59,852 bases of DNA. Origin: a virus. The stretch spans positions 1 through 59,852 of the IMG/VR virus record IMGVR_UViG_3300008107_000220; one strand, 5' to 3'. Of the stretch, positions 54,384 through 59,852 are shown piece after piece. Within the stretch, counting starts at the first letter, position 1, and every line of letters starts with the position of its first letter. The notes beneath the pieces are model-generated. The model was given only the letters and a program-made list of their open reading frames with translations, was not told the origin of the DNA and searched no databases. Position numbers and translations under genes: made by a program.

Positions 54384-54660
54384 TTTTTTCTCCTTGTTTA
54401 AAATATTTCAAAACTTCAGAAATAGTTTTTTGTCTCAAATATTCATCGTGTATTTCATATGATGTTGGAGGATCAATAAAACTTTGTGTAATATCAGACC
54501 ATTGATTATTTGCCCAGTCAATAATTTTAAATTCACCATTACTAACCTCTAAAGAATATAAACAATTTGGCCTTAAAGATTGCATTACAGTATCTATGCC
54601 CCAAATAAATTCACCATCAATTGTAAAATTTTTAATAATATCTTCAGTTGTCATAGTCAT
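54367..54660 (-). CDS. small fibre-locus protein, family B (97 aa)
   Basis: [60 protein letters not shown]. It retains the N-terminal D-T-x-x-x-S-L-R-P core but has lost the DQLD-LYH and PKPE motifs, ending [12 protein letters not shown]. It is the most diverged family B copy, possibly degenerating. Start overlaps the stop of the large fibre gene at 54657. Confidence 0.65.
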   Translation of the reverse strand: MTMTTEDIIKNFTIDGEFIWGIDTVMQSLRPNCLYSLEVSNGEFKIIDWANNQWSDITQSFIDPPTSYEIHDEYLRQKTISEVLKYFKQGEKNESLR

Positions 54661-56396
54661 GCTGTATATGATCCTGATGTTGTATATCTTAAAATTGTTC
54701 TAGTGCCAGAAGTTGTAACTGTAGGAGTTCCTGTTGTTGTACCCGTATAAAATTCAGTTGGTATTGAAAGAATAACAACGCCAGATCCACCAGTTCCAGC
54801 TCCACCACCTCCCCCACCAGTATTTGCTGTAGCCGAAACACCACATCCTCCACCTCCTCCAGATCCACCTGTACCAGTACCTGTTGGATAATTATATGCA
54901 CATGCGCCGCCGCCGCCGCCATAATATACAGAAGATCCTGTTATTGAAGAAAGAAGACCTATTCCCCCAGCCCCAGATCCACTTCCAGACGCATTTCCTC
55001 CTGATGCTGCAGCACCTCCTCCTCCGCCGCCAGCATTACCACCAGCAACATAACCAGATCCACCAGGATTTCCTTGACCAGATGTTCCAGATCCAGCTCC
55101 TCCAGTTCCATTTGAACCTCCCCCAGATCCTCCTGAAGTTCCACCACTACCACTATTATAAGATTGATTACTGCCACCGCCGCCGCCACCTAGTGCGACA
55201 GATACTCCGGTTAAAGTACTATTTCCACCTGTAGATCCAGGTGAATACCCACCTCCTCCAGAAGCTCCCCCACCACCAACAGTAATTGAATATACTTGTC
55301 CACTAGTTAATGTCATTGATCCAGTAATCACTCCACCTGCGCCGCCGCCGCCGCCAGAGTTATATCCACCACCACCACCGCCAGCAACAACTATATAATT
55401 TGCGGTATTGAGTAGTGGTTGCATTGAAACCCAACTCGTACCAGTATAAACCTGTAAAGATGAAGTAGTTGTATTATAAATTACAGTTCCAGTAGCAACA
55501 CTACTCAAAGCATCCCTTTGTGCTGTAGTAAAGTCACCCAATCCTAATCTATGTTGATTACCAATTTGAATAACATTCGTTGAATCATTAAAAGTAAATC
55601 CAGCATCACCAGAAGTTACATTAGATCCATTCTTATAAACAACTTGGTTCGCTGTGCCACCAACAGTGGCACCAGAAGCACCTTGTGCTCCAGTTCCTCC
55701 GGCAGTTCCTTGAGAACCAGTGGCACCTTGAATTCCAGTAGTGCCTTGTGTTCCTGTAGTTCCTTGAGCGCCTGTTGTTCCTTGTATGCCTTGTCTTCCC
55801 TGAATTCCTTGAATTCCTTGAACTCCTTGTGTACCAGTAGTTCCCTGAGCACCGGTGATTCCCTGAGCACCGGTGATTCCTTGTGTACCTGTAGCACCTT
55901 GTGCTCCAGTTGTACCTTGAGTTCCTGTTGCTCCTTGAGTACCTAAAGTTCCATTGAATCCTTGAGCACCGGTGACACCCTGAACTCCTTGCGTTCCCTG
56001 AGTACCAAAAGTTCCTTGTGTACCTTGAATACCCTGGACACCTTGTGTACCCTGAATACCCTGGACACCTTGCGTTCCCTGAACCCCTTGTCTCCCCTGA
56101 ATACCTTGTACACCCTGTAAAGCAGCAGTCGCAATGGGAATCCAACTGACTCCAATACCAGTTGAAATTAGAACTGAAGAACCAGTACCTACATTATTAT
56201 AAGTATCATACAGAGCCCCAATCAACTTAAGTGCTGGAATTGTTGAAATACCAGTATGGTCAGTGACTGTTAAACTTTTTGCCTCAACACCACTGGAATG
56301 AATTCTGGTAGATCCTACCTGATACTCTGTGGCCGTAATTGTGACCGCAGTTCCTACATTTATCCCGTTCTTAACTCTAAAATTCTGTTCCGGCAC
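54657..56396 (-). CDS. collagen-like plus glycine-rich fibre adhesin (579 aa)
   Basis: N-terminal attachment module ([20 protein letters not shown]...), a collagen-like rod of G-x-Q triplets (about residues 93-242), the shared linker [20 protein letters not shown], then a glycine-rich adhesin domain ([20 protein letters not shown] ... [17 protein letters not shown]) and an added C-terminal strand tail ([20 protein letters not shown]). The start is a GTG at 56396; no ATG lies in frame nearby. Same architecture as 46143-47546 but longer rod. Late-type element at 56418-56432. Confidence 0.84.
   Translation of the reverse strand: MPEQNFRVKNGINVGTAVTITATEYQVGSTRIHSSGVEAKSLTVTDHTGISTIPALKLIGALYDTYNNVGTGSSVLISTGIGVSWIPIATAALQGVQGIQGRQGVQGTQGVQGIQGTQGVQGIQGTQGTFGTQGTQGVQGVTGAQGFNGTLGTQGATGTQGTTGAQGATGTQGITGAQGITGAQGTTGTQGVQGIQGIQGRQGIQGTTGAQGTTGTQGTTGIQGATGSQGTAGGTGAQGASGATVGGTANQVVYKNGSNVTSGDAGFTFNDSTNVIQIGNQHRLGLGDFTTAQRDALSSVATGTVIYNTTTSSLQVYTGTSWVSMQPLLNTANYIVVAGGGGGGYNSGGGGGAGGVITGSMTLTSGQVYSITVGGGGASGGGGYSPGSTGGNSTLTGVSVALGGGGGGSNQSYNSGSGGTSGGSGGGSNGTGGAGSGTSGQGNPGGSGYVAGGNAGGGGGGAAASGGNASGSGSGAGGIGLLSSITGSSVYYGGGGGACAYNYPTGTGTGGSGGGGGCGVSATANTGGGGGGAGTGGSGVVILSIPTEFYTGTTTGTPTVTTSGTRTILRYTTSGSYTA
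55455..55682. repeat. dispersed copy of fibre linker (copy 2)
   Basis: Counterpart of 46898-47127. The two copies encode the same linker with only a few substitutions, while the flanking rod and adhesin regions differ. Confidence 0.75.
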
Positions 56397-56417
56397 AGGT
56401 TCACTATCCCCCGTTGG

Positions 56418-56432
56418 TTTTTAGGTATTTAT
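56418..56432 (-). promoter_or_regulatory. late-type promoter element
   Basis: GATAAATACCTAAAA on the minus strand at the stop codon of the partial fibre gene, about 25 bases before the GTG start at 56396. Confidence 0.55.
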
Positions 56433-59400
56433 CAAACTTTAATCGCATTAAATGTAACCTTAAAGGTTGTAGCAGAAGCACTTGATGGTGTAGCAAGCAA
56501 TCTGATCTTGCCACCTGATACATCTACATCATAAGTTGAGACTCCAACATTATTAAAGATTGATCCATACTCCGTATGATAAGCAGTGGATCCATCATGA
56601 ATAGCAAGAAGCTTCTTAGTATGGAAGTTAGTTCCCTGAGTTGCCTGGATTGTGTACTCTACAGAACGATAAGTCGCTATTGCCAGAGCGGAGTGAATAC
56701 CAACCGGAGAAGTGGATGATGTTGTAAATATCGTGGTTCCATAAGATACATTACCATCAATAGAGAGTTGACCGTTGACTTGCAACTTCTCTGTTGGATT
56801 TGTGGTTCCTACTCCAACATTACCCAGAGTATGAATTCCAGCAGAAGTTCCTACCCAGAAGTTGATATAAGCACCAGAGTTTGCGTCAACCCATTGATTT
56901 GAATCTCCATCATCATAATAAACTTTCAGAACACCAGATGTACTGTCCCACCAAAGAGTACCAGAAGATGTGACACCATATCCAGCAGGTGAAGACTCAC
57001 TGACGATTGCCAGTGCTTGTGATCCACCGTTCGCATCAATCCACTGTTGTGAATCTCCATCATTATAATAGATCTTAAGGTCTCCATTGTTACTGTCCCA
57101 CCATAGACTTCCAGCGGATGTTGAAATTCCTGGAGGTGTAGTAGAGATTGAAATGTTTGCTCCACCACCACTGATATTACCAAAGTCAACAATGATGGTG
57201 CTTCCATATCCAGTGACACTTAATCCAGTTCCAACAAAGTTAATATCAGTGAATCCAACACCAATTCTTGCCTCTGGTGTGATGAGACCTGACTGAGGAT
57301 TTGTGGCAGTGGATCCAATACCAATACCAGCAGTGAAGAGTTGTCCATTCTGATACAGATTTCCTTTAAAGAACAGATCATCACCAACATAAAGATCACC
57401 ACCTGTTGTTGTGATACCACCAGCAGAAGCAAGAGTTGTAATACCAGTGACTGATAATCCGCCACCGACAATAACATCACTACGAGCAGTAACAACTCCA
57501 ATTGAATCAACGTTGACTACATCCTCATAAGTCAGAGTACCACCGATGCTTACATTGCCGCTGAATGTCGCAGAGGTTGCGGTAAGGAATCCAGAAATAT
57601 TGACATTATCTAGTTCTGTATGACCAGTAACATCAAGACCACCATTAGAATCAATGAGTCCAGTGAATGTAGAAACACCAGATACATTCAGATTGTCTAA
57701 CTCAGTATGACCAGTAACATCAAGTCCACTACCAGCACTAATAAATCCATTAAACGTTGAAACACCAGAAACTAAGAGACTTGTAGCAGTCGCAAATCCA
57801 AGAGAAGCATTAGAGGCGCTGACAGTTCCAAAAGTTGGAGTGCTGGACAGTGTGATTGTCGCAATGTTTCCACCAGCAAATCCAGTGACTACAATGTTTG
57901 ATGTTGGAGTGCTTTGGAAATCTAGAGTTGTAATGCTTCCAGAAGTTCCAACTACAGAACCATTATCTCTAACTTCAATACCATCAAGAGTACCAGCACC
58001 AGCAGCAGTAACAGGTTGCCAACTCCATCCACCAGTACCATCAGCAACGACAACCTGATTTATGAGACCAGCGGAGTTATTGAGGTTATCATAGATGCCG
58101 CCACGAACACGAAGATCACCTAAAATGTCTAGATCATATGCTGGATTTGTGGTGCCGATGCCAACATTTGAGAATGTATGAATTCCAGCACTTGTCTTAA
58201 CCCAGTTAGAAGCAATGAACTCCTGTCCATTTTGGAAGAGAAGACCATTAAAGTTAATATCACCATTAACATCTAATAGTCTGGATGGATTAGCAGAATT
58301 GATTCCAACTCTTCCAGAATCGGTTGTGTTGATAACGGTTCCACCAATTCCAACATTCAGTCTTACTGTTGTTGTGATTCCAGAAACATAAAGTTGTGTA
58401 GCAGTGACAATACCAAGAGTCGTGATGCCACTTGAATTAATATTTGTCAGTGTGGCAGCAGTGCTTGTAAGGTTGGTAACGATTCCAGTGTTTACAAATC
58501 CATTCGTAGCCGTCAGATTTGTAAAGTTACCATTGATATAGAAGAGATTCGTACCAGAGATTGTGGTAACAACACCTGTTACAATGTTGCCAGTTCCAAG
58601 ATTGCCAGTTGTATAGGTTAAGTTAGATCCAGAGATTGTGGTAACAACACCTGTTACAATGTTGCCCGTTCCAAAATTACCAGTCGTATAAGTTACATTT
58701 GTTCCATTAAGTGTTGTAATTGTACCAACACCAGCGTTCACTTGACCATTGAATGTTGTGGCAGTAACAACACCAGCAACATTAAGATTCGTTAGAGTTC
58801 CAACAGAAGTCAGTGAAGAGTTGACAACTGTTGGTCCTAGCGTGGTTCTGTTCAGTACAGAATCAGTTCCAGTCTTAAAGTCTCCACCAGTAGTAACACC
58901 AAGACCGATTGAAGACTCTAGAGTATTCGCACTATTATTATAAGTAAAGGTCTTGACAATATTTGCCGAACCAATTCCAATACCAGCACCATCAAGAAGT
59001 AAATTAGTTCCTACAGTTGTGGCAATACCGACTCTATAATCGGCAAGTTCAATCGTTGTGGAGTTGACAACAAACTGTGTACCATCTACATAGAAGTCAC
59101 CTTTGATTCTGACTGCTCCAGTATTATCACCAACTCCAGCAGGATCAATAACAATACTTGAGGGACCAGTAATTGTATTGTTGCTGATATTGATTCCAAC
59201 TCCAGAATCACCAGTTGAGAAGTTCTGAGCATAAACAGTGCCAGTGACTGTAACACCAGTTCCAAGAGTTTCAAACTTTTTAGCATTATCATAGTAGAGA
59301 CTTACTGCTCCGTCACCAACAAAACTAGCGAAGGTTTCTGTTCCAGCAGCATTCTCAAAGAAGTGTTGACCAGATCTGTAGAAGAGAATACCAGTGTCAT

Positions 59401-59852
59401 TATCAATATATGCTGCTCCACCATCGTGGAAGATACGCATATCATCATCAGTTCCAAAGTAAGCAATGTCTCCATCACCAAGATGAATGTCACTTTGGAA
59501 TGTTGATACACCAGATACAACCAGACGAGTCGCATTTAGATTGGTAATATTTGCCGTCGTATTCTGAATCGTGGTGATCGTAGCGACACCAGTTACATTC
59601 AGTTGTGGTGTTTGTAGCGTGTTGTAAACAGTAACGCCATATCCAGTGGTCTCAAATTTTTTGATGTTGTCGTAATAAAGTTCTGCTGAACCATCTCTGT
59701 TAAAGTAAGCAGCAGTTTCTGTATCATTAACTCTTATGGCAACATCATCCCAGTTTGATATACTTAATAGTCCCTGATTATTTGTATATCCAATTCCAGC
59801 AGTAAATGCACCATCAACGACTCTGTATAGTGTGGTCGGACCGAAAGCATTA
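56432..59852 (-). CDS. large fibre/virion protein, 5' end outside window (at least 1139 aa)
   Basis: The reading frame is open through to the right edge: upstream of the internal ATG at 59440 it continues as FQSDIHLGDGDIAYFGTDDD and further up as NTTANITNLNATRLVVSGVS, so 59440 is not the true start. Repetitive beta sequence with LDVTGHTELDNLNVSGVSTF duplicated, paired GTLWWDS modules (WWDSNNGDLKIYYNDGDSQQ and its repeat), VGIGTTNP turns, and a C-terminal domain (ATYRSVEYTIQATQGTNFHT..., FKVTFNAIKV). Same repeat style as 3647-5542 and 5556-10844. A cyanophage virion fibre or whisker protein. No S74 domain at this end. Confidence 0.85.
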   Translation of the reverse strand, partial: NAFGPTTLYRVVDGAFTAGIGYTNNQGLLSISNWDDVAIRVNDTETAAYFNRDGSAELYYDNIKKFETTGYGVTVYNTLQTPQLNVTGVATITTIQNTTANITNLNATRLVVSGVSTFQSDIHLGDGDIAYFGTDDDMRIFHDGGAAYIDNDTGILFYRSGQHFFENAAGTETFASFVGDGAVSLYYDNAKKFETLGTGVTVTGTVYAQNFSTGDSGVGINISNNTITGPSSIVIDPAGVGDNTGAVRIKGDFYVDGTQFVVNSTTIELADYRVGIATTVGTNLLLDGAGIGIGSANIVKTFTYNNSANTLESSIGLGVTTGGDFKTGTDSVLNRTTLGPTVVNSSLTSVGTLTNLNVAGVVTATTFNGQVNAGVGTITTLNGTNVTYTTGNFGTGNIVTGVVTTISGSNLTYTTGNLGTGNIVTGVVTTISGTNLFYINGNFTNLTATNGFVNTGIVTNLTSTAATLTNINSSGITTLGIVTATQLYVSGITTTVRLNVGIGGTVINTTDSGRVGINSANPSRLLDVNGDINFNGLLFQNGQEFIASNWVKTSAGIHTFSNVGIGTTNPAYDLDILGDLRVRGGIYDNLNNSAGLINQVVVADGTGGWSWQPVTAAGAGTLDGIEVRDNGSVVGTSGSITTLDFQSTPTSNIVVTGFAGGNIATITLSSTPTFGTVSASNASLGFATATSLLVSGVSTFNGFISAGSGLDVTGHTELDNLNVSGVSTFTGLIDSNGGLDVTGHTELDNVNISGFLTATSATFSGNVSIGGTLTYEDVVNVDSIGVVTARSDVIVGGGLSVTGITTLASAGGITTTGGDLYVGDDLFFKGNLYQNGQLFTAGIGIGSTATNPQSGLITPEARIGVGFTDINFVGTGLSVTGYGSTIIVDFGNISGGGANISISTTPPGISTSAGSLWWDSNNGDLKIYYNDGDSQQWIDANGGSQALAIVSESSPAGYGVTSSGTLWWDSTSGVLKVYYDDGDSNQWVDANSGAYINFWVGTSAGIHTLGNVGVGTTNPTEKLQVNGQLSIDGNVSYGTTIFTTSSTSPVGIHSALAIATYRSVEYTIQATQGTNFHTKKLLAIHDGSTAYHTEYGSIFNNVGVSTYDVDVSGGKIRLLATPSSASATTFKVTFNAIKV

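Overview
The window reads as part of the genome of a T4-like cyanophage (a contractile-tailed phage of marine Synechococcus or Prochlorococcus). The evidence is a set of recognisable T4-type genes (single-strand binding protein gp32, helicase loader gp59, late-transcription factor gp33, head-completion nuclease gp4, baseplate gp48, gp53, gp54, gp26, and gp5/gp27-like hub proteins) together with PhoH, ThyX and proteins of cyanobacterial families (DUF1825-like, DUF4278-like). Nearly all genes lie on the minus strand; only the block 24252-26740 is on the plus strand. No photosynthesis gene is present. Assignments come from reading motifs and gene order, without database searches.

Layout from left to right. 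1-3540: small unknown genes and an SF2 helicase paired with a possible PD-(D/E)XK nuclease. 3647-10844: two large fibre-type virion proteins, the larger ending in an S74-type chaperone domain. 10880-12440: small early-type genes (HNH endonuclease, three tRNAs, an orphan Phd/YefM-like antitoxin) below a perfect sigma70 promoter. 12444-24211: the baseplate hub and tail module, in which an OB-fold gp5 domain, an RlpA-type lytic domain and a beta-helix-like protein occur as separate genes, and a hub/tape-measure protein carries an apparently circularly permuted M23 peptidase. 24252-26740: gp4, an unknown, gp48, gp53. 26729-32135: Mom-like DNA modifier, gp32, DUF1825-like, gp59, gp33, Cas4/RecB-like exonuclease, PhoH, ThyX and small partners. 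32136-35000: very small genes, terminators, a probable small RNA, glutaredoxin and DUF6433-like protein. 35000-59852: a large adhesion locus of glycine-rich and collagen-like fibres, each accompanied by copies of small paralogous proteins. Within it lies an island of six 2-oxoglutarate/Fe(II)-oxygenase-like proteins, a TPR-FkbM-radical SAM/SPASM fusion and a GH130-like propeller protein. The last gene runs off the right edge.

How it may work together. Structural genes are preceded by T4-late-like ATAAATA elements, often embedded in the stop codon of the preceding gene. Replication, tRNA and oxygenase genes are preceded by host-type TTGACA-17-TATAAT promoters. The oxygenase/radical SAM island inside the fibre locus is therefore probably made earlier than the fibres it sits among. 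This is consistent with protein-modification or host-surface-modification roles, but no substrate can be read from sequence. The items most worth following up are the permuted M23 domain, the triple-domain fusion with its oxygenase cluster, the repeated fibre cassettes, the promoter-terminator small RNA unit, and a cysteine-rich small gene that needs a frameshift.
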